From Aquila chrysaetos chrysaetos (Eukaryota > Chordata > Aves > Accipitriformes > Accipitridae), in NCBI RefSeq assembly GCF_900496995.4, contig NC_044007.1, positions 70,966,742 to 71,030,741 of the forward strand: 64,000 nucleotides of DNA, written 5' to 3'. The notes beneath the pieces are model-generated. The model was given only the letters and a program-made list of their open reading frames with translations, had not been told where the DNA came from and made no database searches. Position numbers and translations under genes: made by a program. Below are positions 13,501-24,560 of this stretch, piece by piece (the stretch's first letter is position 1; the number at the start of each line of letters is the position of its first letter).

Positions 13501-16500
13501 AGTGTTTATGCTAGGCTTGCACTTTGTGAATATTCTGTATGTGAACACATCTGTCAAAATCAGCCCTGAAGTTTCATATAAAAAGTCAAAGTTTGTCTCA
13601 AAGATGAAGTGTCGATCACGTTTTATATAATGTGAATTTTTACAAAACACAAGTATTAAAATAGCACAATGTTCCTGACAGGACTGCCATTCTTTACTGC
13701 TGTTTTACAGAAAGAGGCTCGATTAGGCTAATTGCTAGAAACAATGTGCTGCACAACAAAATCCAATATTTTGTAAAATATACCTGTTCGGCTGTCATTG
13801 AGAGGACAACTACTCCAAGGCAGGGGCTCTTGGAAGGAGTTGAAGAAATACCACATGACCCAGGCAATAATAGTGTTATAATATAAACCCACCAGGAAGG
13901 ATACAAACATTGCTGCTATGCCTGAAACAAATAAAATCAGAACACAATGTAAATTTCAATACTCTTGTCTTCAGGACATATCAAAATATATAGCGTGAGC
14001 CTCAGCCTTTCCCTACTGTCCTCCCCACCCTAATTCCATGGTTTACACCCTTTCCCCTCTCCTCTATTTTGGATGTAGGTTTAATCACTGTGAATTTGTC
14101 ACCTAAAGGTTGGCCAGGTGAGACCTACATAGACGTACAGCCTAAAAATTACTCTAGGACAGATGCTGATACCCACTTAGGAGCCAAATTTATGGGTGGA
14201 CTAACTCCCTACAGACACCACACAATCCTATTCACAGTCTTGCCACCTGATACCCGGGGAGTTTGGGGTGCTGGGGACATGTGAAGCTCAACCGACTTGG
14301 GATTTTTGCCTAAATGAGACCCAGATTTCCCTCCTCTTCCACAATGTCACTGCAGAGGTCAGCAGAGGTGTTGGTGTATAGGATGGGTGGCTGCAAGGAG
14401 GCACAGCCTGTGAAAAGCTGCAGGATTGAAGCCGCTATCTCTCCTTCTCCGCTTGCTCCCAAGTAATCAACCTCTGGTGACTTCTCTGGCGGACAGTAGA
14501 TGCTAATGATCAGCTCTTGGGGGCTCTCAGGTTCTAAAGAAGTTTGAAAAATTCCAGATGCAATGAACAAATATCTTTTGTAATTGATTTACAGATGCAG
14601 CGGATGCCAACAACAGTCCTAACTGGCTGTGTTTCTTCCCTTCCAAGTGTGTGGTAATCACAGACTCACAGCGTGGCTGGGGTGGGAAGGGATCTCTGGA
14701 GATCATCTGGTCCAACCCCCTGCTCAAGCAGGGCCACCTACAACCGGTTGCCCAGGACCACGTCCAGGCAGCTTTGGAATATCTCTACGGATGCAGACTC
14801 CAAACCTCCCCAGGCAACCTGTGCCAGTGCTCCGTCCCCCTCCCAGTTTTTCCTGATGTTCAGATGGCATCTCCTGTGTTTCACGTGTAATGAGGTATCT
14901 GTAGAGGGTTTTTTTATGCTGTGTGCATAATGCTGCTTTTACTACATCGTTAGATGGAGTGTTTGAATACTCAGAAGTCCGGTACAGATGTGATGAAGAA
15001 TTTTCTGCAAAATCCTGTCTCCGTGGCTTTTGGCATGGTACCTCTCTCAGATGCAAGAAAGTCACGTTCCATGGAGCTGAAGTCTGGTAGACCAGCTTAG
15101 AGAAAGACTCAACTATTATTTATCCACAGAACAGTTACAGAACAAATTTTTGGGAGACTTAAACATTCATCCTAATGATAAAAATAGCCAATATTGATAA
15201 TACAGAAAACATCTCTGAAGCCCGAAATTGGTCTCACATTAGAGAAAGGTTTTAACCAGACCCACAGTACCTGGGTATGTGGACACAAAATTGTCGTAGT
15301 GCCTTATCACGATTAGTTTGACCTATCAATGGAGAGTTAGCGAGAAGGGAAAAGTAATAGAGCCTGGAATCTTTTATAGCACACTGGAATAAAATCCTGA
15401 AGATTTGCTCTTCAGATTATCAGTTCAGAGACTTGTGCTTTTTCAGGGGGCTTTTTGTACCCTCTTCAGACTTACCAACCCCTTTCAGGGTAGGGTGGAT
15501 AGAGCTCCAGACACCCACACTGCCTTTCCTCAGCCTTTGACCAATGGCAAACTCAAGATGAAGCAGGGGGATACCCTCCAGGACTAGCAAAATCAGGAAA
15601 GGGATCATGAAGGCTCCTGTAATGGATAAGAAAAAAACACGATTCCCATCAGCGAAGTACTACAATAAAGTACAAATGTTAGATTTGTGGGCTTTTGACA
15701 TAGTAAGCGACTTGCAAGCATGCTTGTGGCAACCTTTCTCTGGCTTCTGAGCAATGCTTTTGCCTGATTGCCCAAGCAGGGGACTTGATTACGTATGTGG
15801 TTTCAGGTAGGAATTTTTATTCTTCCCGAGTGACAAACATAAACACAAATTATACACTCCCAAGGTTAAACTTTGAAGAAGCCACCTTTGGATTGCAAGT
15901 GGAGGAAAGGTGGGCACTTTCCTGGAATGACCTTTTTTTTCCTGCAAAACATTATGGTTTTATAATTGTGAATCATGCAAATTATATGAAGTAGCTGAAT
16001 GAACTAACCAACATGCCTCTAAAGATTAGGCAGGAGCCTGGGGCTGTCTACATAAAACAACCAGTAACTTCCTGGCAGCCGTGTTCAACAGCTTTTCTGT
16101 TTGAGTAGAAGAGATCTGAAGTTCAGGGTTCAAACCTTGTTAATTATGACAAGGCTGGTTAGTATAGGACAAGTTTTTTAAATTAATTTTTTCCTGAACA
16201 TGGTGTACCTCGGACATGGGAGATAACACATAACACCACACTGGAGTACCAAAGTGCAGAGTCAAATGCTTGAATATTGCTATATATTAGAATTAGGGTT
16301 ATCTGTCATTACAAAAAGTCTTTAACTTCCTAATCATAGGCTGTAAATAATCTAAAAGTGCATTAAAAAAAATGCAGAACAGTATGTGAATGGTTCAGGT
16401 TTGGGAATGTGCTGACTTTTTTCCCACGTATGCAATGAAAATCAGGTAGCGAGTGAAAGAGGAAATTTGAAGAATAGAAACTATAGTTTTGAATTCAAGG

Positions 16501-19500
16501 CAGTTGAATGTTTTTTGGAAGAGCTGGACTGCATGCTTGTCTGCTCCGTGGGGTATCTTCTTGATGATGTCGTCTACACTGGAGTTTTAGAAACGATCAT
16601 TACTGCAAAGTCTTCATTTTCTGCGTACTTCAATAAAGTCTGCTAAAAACAATACTGTTGTATCAAGTGGCCACTACTATAATGAAATCAGCCAACTATA
16701 CTTTTTGCTTTCCACTCCTATGGAATTCAACTAATGCTAGCTACTCACCTGTCTTTCACTGATATTTTTAAGATTTGCTAATCAAAGTCAGTAGTTTTGA
16801 ATATATAAAATGCTATTGAAAATGCTGGGCACTTTGAAAATGCACATGCCACACATCAGGTTGAATGACTAATCACTGATGCACCAGAAAACATATTTTT
16901 TGTTGAAGCCAGTTGCCAAAGGTAACTGTATAGACATGATATTCTCAGACTTCTGTAAAGCTTGTCATTTAGCAACACAAAAACTTCTTACTAAAAATGT
17001 AACACTTTCTAAAATCAGTGTAGCTCATCTTGCGTGCATTAAAAACTGGCAATCACTGTAAAAATGGAGACTGACAAACTGAACAGGTTTCAGAGGAGAG
17101 CTGGAAGAATAACTGACTCGGGACATATTTTTTCTCAGTTAAAAACTGAAGGACTCATTACGAATTATTATTTGTAGAGAAGTTTGCTAAACTTCCAAAT
17201 TTGCTCCCAAATTGTCCCAAATCAGTGGGACAACTTCCACGCACAGAACCTCTGGCCTTTCACAGAGACAAAGTCGCTTATCAATGCGTGGAGCTGCAAG
17301 CAGCCAGAAATATGTCACGTGCTCCAACCTCATGTCGGGCTGGGACACAGTTTCCCTCCTCTCACACTCCGTTCAGGAGCTCTCATGAGGGTAAGATGAG
17401 ATAAGGACAAGATAATTGCGTTTATACCAGCAATTTTTAGTTCCAGAGCATTCTCTGTTTTAAGCCCAAGACACTTCCTAAGAGTCTGAAAACCGACCCT
17501 ACAGAGTTTGTATGGATGCTCCATCAGGATCTTTTCTTTTTAGCTCCCCTTTCAGATGCCGAATAGGTCTCTGCTGCACCACAATCTCACTTCTCTCTGG
17601 TAAAGCCCTTCCTCAGCAGTGGTAGCAATTCAGTCCACACGATGGATCTGTACAGCTACCCGATCCAAATACTCCTCATTTGCACTCCGGGTAAGTCCTT
17701 GTCACCCTTGTAAACTCAATTAGCAGTGATTTTAGATCGTGTCTTGAGACTTAACGGACTGGCAGTTAGTTTTGCTAAGGTACATTGCTTAACCATCTTT
17801 GCTCCTAATGGAGACATGTCACTTTTTTTTCATCAGGTCACAGTAAGATTGCTTAAGGACTTGATTAGAAATTCTCCCCCTGGTCAAAGATCTAGTTGCG
17901 CAAGGAAATACACAGCCTTTATAGTCCTTTCAATCTATGGCCACTTGTTTCTTATCATATCTGTCAAAGAAAATATTTTCTTTGGTAGCTACCATCTCTG
18001 TTAGCAGAAGGGAGGGAAGATCACGCTGTTTCCTATGGAGCATTAGAAGCATTTGCTTTAGAAAGCATTCAAAGGTAGTCTCAACTTTTCACTTTCAGTA
18101 GAAACCAGGCTGATCGATATCCTAAATTCTGCTTGAGACATTCTTGCAAACCTTAAATGCAAAGCGCACCTCCACTCGCGCGGCTCTAGCAGCCTGGGTG
18201 GACATCACGCCTCACCCTCCCAGGTAGCGAGACGCAGCGACGGCCCTGTCCCCACGCCAGGACTCTCCCCGTGGACAGCGTAGTGCCTCAAATTTGCTGC
18301 AAGGCTCCCAGAATTGAACCCCACCTTCTATGGTGGACGTGCCATGAGCGCTCTATCAACCTCAGGGGATTCCCTGAGGCCTCGAGATACCTACAGAGGT
18401 ACTTCTTTTATGACTTTAAGATGACATAAAAGATGTCATAAAACATTATGAGGTTAAGGTGTCATAAAAGAAGTCTTTAAGCATGACGCATCTTTGACAG
18501 AGCAGTCAGATAAAGGGACTCCACGACCTTCCTTGCGCAGCCACAAAAAGGGGAAGGGGTGCCCTTGGCGGAGCCGTCTATCACATGAAATAGGTGTGCT
18601 GCCCAACTGCCTGCTCGCAGCTCCCCAGCCTCCTCGCTACCTTGGAATCACCGGGAAATAAATTTCAGGTTCTGGGATGGACACAAATGGAGAAGGTGGG
18701 TCTCTGTCCACCCCTCTTGTTGTCACAGACATAAAGAATATGGTGCGTGTATACACCTGCAGCGCAGAATCTATATCCCTATGCAAACAGATAAAACTGA
18801 AACATTTCTAGCTTGAAGGGCGAGCCATGTATAGTACGGTAGCTCTGATGAGTTAAAATCGCAGAATGTGGCATGTCAGAACTGGATGAATAAGTAAAAC
18901 TACCTATAGTTAGCTGTAGGAATATTGGTATCTTTTCAAGAGAAATAAAATGGCAGTTCTCCATTATGTATGCCGCTTCTTTTTTCTCTTTCTTGGGTTG
19001 TTTCCTTTCCAGGGTTAAACTCTAACAGCCAGCTCAGAAATCCAACTCTGCTGTATTTTCCATTCTCTCAATTTCTCCCCAACCTTTCTGAAAGAAGCTA
19101 TAATGGAAAAATAAGCGATAATGATTCTGCAAAGCTGTTACATGGGACATAAAAAAAAAAAAAAAAATCAATTCTTTTTAAGCTGTCACAATTTTGTGAA
19201 CCTAACAAATAAACCAATGATCTGAAGATAAATGCTGTATAGCTGTATAAAAACAATGAGTAATCCCCCAGACTGAAAACCTTACAGCTGAGATATTAGA
19301 TTCTCATCCTGTTTCAGTACTGTATTTCAGAACACATAATATCTGGTTTGAACATCTGTATAGCTATTACTCTCTCTTTAAGAGTTTCTAATGTGAAGTT
19401 GAAAAAAATATTATTGCTTTTATATAATTCCTCATAAAGGGAAGGCAGGTAGACTTCAGATGGAGATGTTTTTCTATACTATCATATTCTTAGACCTCAA

Positions 19501-22500
19501 CTGTAGTGAGGCTACCGGTGCCAGCAAGGAACTGCTGATGTCATTACTGTCACTTCATTCAACGTGGCATGCACGGAGATGAAAAAGTTCTCCCTCATGC
19601 AGTGGCAAGGTTCACTACAGACATATGCAAGCTGTAGACTTCAAGACTTTTTTTTTATCAATGGTTTAAACATTAAATATACATCCTCTTTTTTATAATA
19701 CTTATCAGGGATGAAACAAAAGTGCTTAACAGTTGATTAAATGACATGTTGCTCAATAAAGATTAAGCAAAAGCTATGTGTAATGTCAGAGATAGCTATC
19801 AAATGAAAGGAAATTTCAATCTCATTAAGCTGGTGAAAGCACCAAGGCAAACATCGTCGCTTTTACACTGTGTGTATATTGAAATCTAGTTCACCTGTGG
19901 TAATGATGTATTTTACAACTTTTGAGATGTGAAAGGGATAAAATGTGCTCTGCTCTACTCTACTAAATTTTACTGGGGTAAATATTCCATTTTTAAAAAT
20001 ATAAACTCATAATCTATGACAACAAAAGTAAATTATGTAACCCCCCATTTCTTTTTGTATATTTGGATATCACAGTGTTAAAGCACTATCATAGTGATGT
20101 GTTTAGGAAGAAGCAGCCCTCAAATAGTTCTAGAATTAAGTTCAAACATCTGAAAAGAAGAGTTATCTATAAACACAGGGTTCCTAACTACCTTCACTAC
20201 AGTCAATTTGCAGAGAAAAAAATCCACCTTCCTTGAAGTCCAAGTTCTACAAGGGTAAATTTTATACTTCACTATAGTCCATTTACATTTCATGAGGGAT
20301 ATAAAATGTGCAAACACTGATTCACAAAGTAGGTGGACATCCAGCCTCATTTGGGAGTGTCCTGGCTGAAATACTGACTATCTACACTCTTGCTACCAGA
20401 CCTCACCTGTGTTAAATGACTCCAAACGTTCATCCATATAACTCATATTTCAAAAAGAAAGAAGTTAAGATAGCAAAGCCAACCCTCAGAAATTAGAAAC
20501 TATTTTCATGAGGTAGTCTATGCAACCTTGATTCTGCATGCACCTTATGAGACAACCTCTAATTATGTGATCACATAGCACTGTTTCCCATCCCCTGCAG
20601 ATATTTACTGTGTGATAAATAGCTGTATTTTTTTCTATCTCTTAATGCATGGCCATAATCCAACATCACATCCAAAGTGAGCTTTAGGACTCTATGAAAT
20701 AATCACGCCAGGGACGACCTGAGGAGCAGCATAATCCCCATCTGCAGTGAAAGAGAGCAGCAGCAGGGATTCCTGCTGCTCTGCACCCAGGATTCCGTGA
20801 AGACATATCCTGAAGACACAAAGTGTGAAGCCATACACCAGCCAGAGTAAAGGCACTGGACAGACTAGGGGAAAATGGAGCTTCCTCAGTGCACTCATGA
20901 GTGTGGTATATGCTTTGTATTAGCTAATTTGGAAGAAAGTGCATAACGTTGCAGTTTTCCCCCTCTGTTACAGAGGCACCTCTGTGTCTCTGAGGGGGGC
21001 TGCACAAATGCAAAGATGAATGAATCATCTTGACCACCACGTTGAGTGGCAAAGACTAAGGCAAAACTTGTCCAAAATGTCTAGTAAATATGTATTTCCA
21101 ACTGGAGGTAGCTGAAGCCAGACTTAAGAGTGTCTGCGCAATCAAAGATGATGCAGAGTGCTACATCTCTCGGGTGTCTGCTATGCTGTGAACATGGCTG
21201 AGTGGGAATTAGAGAGGCAGGAGCCAGAAAATCTCATGCGGCAGAAAATGTCTCAACACCAAAATATCTTCCGAAATAAGAACTTCAAGATCTGCTTTTG
21301 CAATACGGATGTGAATACACACATTCAAATTCAAAGCCATCCATCCAAAGAACAGCAAGAGCCTGGTTTTTTTTCCGATTGAAGGGAGAAGTTGGAGAAC
21401 AGGCGCTGTAATAAGAGGATGGCAGTGGTGGCAGGAATTGGATTTAGACCTACCAGAAGAGGCTGAGGTGCACTTTACAGCAGGGAAGGAGGAGGGATTG
21501 CACAACAGCTCTCCACCCTCACGTGTGATATAGTTAATGAGTCCTTTCTGAGAAGCCACGGGAAGGCATCGCTGCTCACTCTTATGCATTGATATGAGTC
21601 ACAGAATTTGGTGTTATGCAGAAGAATTGATAGAGAAAGTAGCAAGTCTGGCTACAGGGACACATATCTGTATAGTAGCTCTAAGCCCAGAGCCAGCTAC
21701 GTCATTTCTTTGCTATGTGCTGCCTTTCAACTTCTGTCTAAAATTTGAGTGAGTCCCAGGGAAGCAAGAAGCCGGGGATAAGTGTTGTTAGTGTTCCTGA
21801 GCAAGGACAAGCCACAGGATGATAAGAAAGAAAAATAATTGCTGTCAAAGGATAAATTAAAACACAGTACTGACAGACACACACGAGCAATTCATAAATC
21901 TTCGCTGACATCAGTCAGAAAACCATCATGCATACCAAGTTCTTTGTGTCCGTTGGATGTTCATCTTTCAGCTGCATTTCATACAGCTAGAACACAAGGG
22001 AAAGGAAATATAGATGGAAAAGCAGGAAAGTGCCTATAAATCAACCCCGGGAAACAGGGCATGTCCCTGTCCCCTAAGACTAAATAGAAGTACCTGAAAA
22101 GCCAATGAGTGCCATGAATTTTGGAGATATCTGTCCACTTTTTCAAATTAAAATTGTCACACATGGAAAGGGGGTTATGATTTTTTTGTGTGTCTTGTAA
22201 CTTTTTTGTTACAAGAGTTGACTGAGCTGCAAATGACCTCCAGTTTGCACTGCAAACTCTAAACACCAGCCCATGTTAGAAAAATCTTAATGTTAAAAGC
22301 ATCTCTTCTTGCAACTGAGTCATCTGTTGTTAAACGTCCCTGAGTTTGTACCAGCAACCCCCCACAGAGCCCTCCTTGGCCCCTACTCTAACTAGGAAGA
22401 GCAGTTTTTAAACATCTCGCTGTGTACATTTAATGAATATTACTTTGAAATACTGTTCCTTAAGCCAAAAATTTTCTTTCAAGATCAAACATCACAAAGG

Positions 22501-23472
22501 AACAGACACTTTTTACACATATCCCAGAGTGAAATGGAGATAACAAGTAAATAGTGGGCGGAAAAGACTGTCAGGAAATGAGAAATTTATGTTGTCATAT
22601 AATATTTAAGCAATGGTTCAGCTCAAGATCATCTTTCAAAACAAACAGCAAAACAGTGAAACAAAATTTTCTATATAGTCATTCAGTCCTAACCTGAACC
22701 CTAAGGAGTCACAGTAAATTACATGGCAAATAGCATACATTAGGATTTTAAATGAATTAATAATACGAACAGCTAAAAATATATTCTTAACGTTAACTAC
22801 TTTCACTCTGTTACTCCTATCATAAACTACACACACATTGACCGTACAGCTGATAGAAAGATCAGTCCAAAACCAATGAAAACCCTATTATGAAAAGGTC
22901 ATTTGGGATCATGATCAAAATCATGCTCCCAAGTAATTTATTAGTATTTTTAAATATACATTATATAAATGTAAAGTAACATTAGTTTTAGATTGAGAAA
23001 ATATACTACGTACATGACAGCGCAAGATTGATTTGATCAGTCCTGTGTCCTGAAATAAAAACAGTCCCTTCCTTTTCTTCCATCACTAACAAGACTTCAG
23101 TGGGTGTTCATAACCGGTGAAATAACCTCCATCGGACAGTCTTCTAGAGATGAACATCGCTGTTCTTACAGGAACTGACCAGTTCTAAACACATGCCATT
23201 CTTTGTTTCCCAAAAGAGAGATTAAACCTAGTTTATAGCCAAAATTAGTTAAGATATATTAAAGACATACCTCCTCCATGGCTCTGGCAGAGATACGGAA
23301 ACCGCCACACGTTTCCTAAGCCCACACAAAACCCTACGCACGTCAGCATATACTGAGCCTTGTTATCCCATTTTGGTCTGGAGTCTGCCTCTTCTTTCTC
23401 AAGGACCTCAAGTTCTGCATGGGAAGGTATCCTGTCCTCCAGGCCAGGATTGGGCAACTGTAGCTTCACCAT
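1557..23472 (-). CDS. SLC6A19: SLC6A19 (B0AT1), sodium-dependent neutral amino acid transporter, complete, 12 coding exons
   Basis: Apical Na+-coupled transporter of neutral amino acids in intestine and kidney (family knowledge). Coding exons in transcript order: 23472-23271, 15616-15476, 13921-13784, 12523-12342, 11572-11462, 10698-10586, 8290-8162, 6623-6467, 5719-5515, 5108-4949, 2657-2495, 1766-1557. All junctions are GT-AG and phases join without a break, giving 1911 nt (636 aa plus stop; human protein is 634 aa). Exon 1 carries the N-terminus and TM1 with the SLC6 signature [10 protein letters not shown] (residues 51-60, including W56 and R57). Exon 6 carries the TM6 segment [15 protein letters not shown]. 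Exon 9 carries the [12 protein letters not shown] segment, and exon 11 the [13 protein letters not shown] loop. Similarity to human SLC6A19 recalled from memory is high throughout, better than to SLC6A18 or SLC6A20. The start is the first ATG in frame with a family-typical N-terminus ([17 protein letters not shown]). No frameshift or missing key residue was seen, so the gene should be functional. A non-coding 5' exon cannot be excluded. Confidence 0.96.
5956..5978 (+). repeat. Poly(A) tract of 23 in SLC6A19 intron 8
   Basis: Uninterrupted A run in an SLC6A19 intron. It could be the tail of an old retroposed sequence on the plus strand, but no target duplication or source gene is apparent. Confidence 0.9.
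12960..12976. repeat. (CCAA)n short tandem repeat
   Basis: Four CCAA units in SLC6A19 intron 3. Confidence 0.85.
13403..13426 (-). repeat. Poly(T) tract of 24 in SLC6A19 intron 3
   Basis: Uninterrupted T run, that is a poly(A) on the minus strand. The adjoining plus-strand 142-codon frame (13015-13443) runs into it and is not a recognised gene. Confidence 0.9.
14655..14885 (-). mobile_element. CR1 non-LTR retrotransposon fragment (5'-truncated), inside SLC6A19 intron 2
   Basis: The sequence from AATCACAGACTCACAG through GGAAGGGATCTCTGGAGATC to AACCCCCTGCTCAAGCAGGG and AGGCAACCTGTGCCAGTGCT follows the familiar avian CR1 3'-end consensus read as its complement. The element is therefore in minus orientation, the same as SLC6A19. 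Only about 230 bp remain and no open frame is preserved, as is typical of 5'-truncated CR1 copies. It is the best single sign that the genome is sauropsid and most likely avian. Confidence 0.88.
18301..18379 (-). other. Degenerate tRNA-like (pol III B-box) sequence with adjoining 8-bp hairpin
   Basis: On the minus strand, GGTTCAATTCT matches the tRNA T-loop/B-box consensus GGTTCRANYCC except at the last base. About 35 nt upstream is GTTGATAGAGCGC, resembling a D-arm/A-box. CCACC-ATAGAA-GGTGG between them can form a stem. The T-stem and acceptor arms do not pair well, so this is not a functional tRNA. It could be a tRNA pseudogene, a SINE head, or coincidence. A perfect 8-bp hairpin (18360-18367 with 18372-18379) adjoins it. 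Confidence 0.25.
18401..18474. repeat. 14-bp perfect inverted repeat with clustered GTCATAAA-type sites in SLC6A19 intron 1
   Basis: The arm ACTTCTTTTATGAC (18401-18414) is exactly the reverse complement of GTCATAAAAGAAGT (18461-18474). The 46-nt spacer contains GACATAAA (18423-18430) and GTCATAAA (18435-18442). With TTTATGAC (18407-18414) and GTCATAAA (18461-18468) that makes four near-identical octamers in 62 bp. GTCATAAA matches the published caudal/CDX2 binding consensus. It could be an intronic intestinal enhancer, or the remnant of a palindromic mobile element. Confidence 0.6.
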
Positions 23473-23577
23473 ATTTTAAATTTTCTGACTGAAAACGCTG
23501 CCCCAGTGAGGAGATGATGAAACAGGCAGCTAGTTAGAAATCTGCACAAAAAGAGAACATCTATTTGCTGTCTTCAG

Positions 23578-23600
23578 CTATATATAGTGAACCTTTGGCA
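23578..23600 (-). promoter_or_regulatory. SLC6A19: Candidate SLC6A19 core promoter: TATA-like box plus HNF4-like element
   Basis: The palindrome CTATATATAG (23578-23587) lies about 105 nt upstream of the SLC6A19 ATG. A TATA box there would place transcription start near 23550 and give a 5' UTR of about 80 nt. Directly upstream on the coding strand is TGCCAAAGGTTCA (23588-23600), which has the CAAAGG core of HNF4-type sites. HNF4A and HNF1A drive intestinal and renal SLC6A19 in mammals (published knowledge). The assignment here is inferred from position and motif only. Confidence 0.4.
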
Positions 23601-24477
23601 CTAAACTTGGAAGTGCAGGCTTGTGGTAAAAAGAAGCGTCAGCAAATCATTCGATTGACCAAGTCAGCTCTGACACTTATTAATGCTTTATCTGTCAAGG
23701 TTTTATGGAACAGTCTGTTCATCTAGTAGAAGACATTGATTTCAGCTAATGTAATTCAGGAGATAATTTGGCTATAAACTGTAATCGCCTATAAGGTCAT
23801 GAAACACCCCTTGCCACTCCCCTGTTTAAACTCACTTAAATACATATACAGTCCTAGCAAATACGGAGTAAAAAGATTCCACTGGCCTCAGACTGAATAT
23901 AGAGGTTTCATGCTGGTCTTTGTCAGGAAGATAAACTGCTTGTGAATCACCATCACATGCAGTTTCCCATAGTGTATGCTTACAATATTGTATGTTTCGT
24001 GATAATTACCGAAACATGTTCTTCCTTCTCTGTAAAAGATCTTACTGTACTAAATGCTCTGACAAAAAGGATGGAGAATGAAAGGGATTATAAAATCTGA
24101 CCTTTAAAATCATAAGCGTAATCTCCTTACCCTAACACCTCTAATCAGTATAGAACAAGGTCTGAAGAACATAGCATCTTTCTTGTAAACGGGCTTGAAA
24201 TCAAAGGTCCCTTCACCTTTTCAATGACCCTATGATACACTGGTCAAAAATGAAAAAGAAACACTGGTTAACAAATATCACAGATACTACTCACATCCTC
24301 ATTCTTTCAGTACAATCATAACAAGACCGTTCCGTTTGTACCTCAGGGTTATCAAAAGGTAAGTACTTGCCACTGAAAACTGTACATAAAATCTAACCCA
24401 TTATATGTCATAAGAAAGAATTTTGTCAGCTAAGCCCTACAGGCTCATTGCATACAATGATACAGGGTGGCAAAAAA

Positions 24478-24560
24478 AAAAGAACTGGAAGGGATCTTGT
24501 AAGTCCAGCCCCCTGCCAAAGAAGGTGAAGACATCACAGCATCCCTTCGCAACCTTATCA
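24478..24560 (-). mobile_element. Probable old, diverged CR1-like fragment
   Basis: The stretch GAACTGGAAGGGATCTTGTA followed by AGTCCAGCCCCCTGCC has the GGAAGGGA-CT...GTCCA-CCCCCTGC pattern of CR1 3' ends. It is considerably more diverged than the copy at 14655. The element may extend to about 24880, but similarity cannot be followed by eye. Confidence 0.4.

Larger units (their letters stand above)
15617..23270 (-). other. SLC6A19: SLC6A19 intron 1 (7.65 kb)
   Basis: By far the largest SLC6A19 intron, bounded by GT at 23269-23270 and AG at 15617-15618 in transcript orientation. It is mostly AT-rich unique-looking sequence. A local GC- and CpG-rich patch occurs at about 18160-18380, next to the inverted repeat at 18401-18474. 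An A-tract begins at 19151. The small open frames in it have no recognisable homology and I read them as chance. Confidence 0.85.

Noticed and set aside
18301-18380. Functional tRNA gene
   Set aside because: Acceptor and T stems do not pair and the D stem is degenerate; kept only as a tRNA-like remnant.
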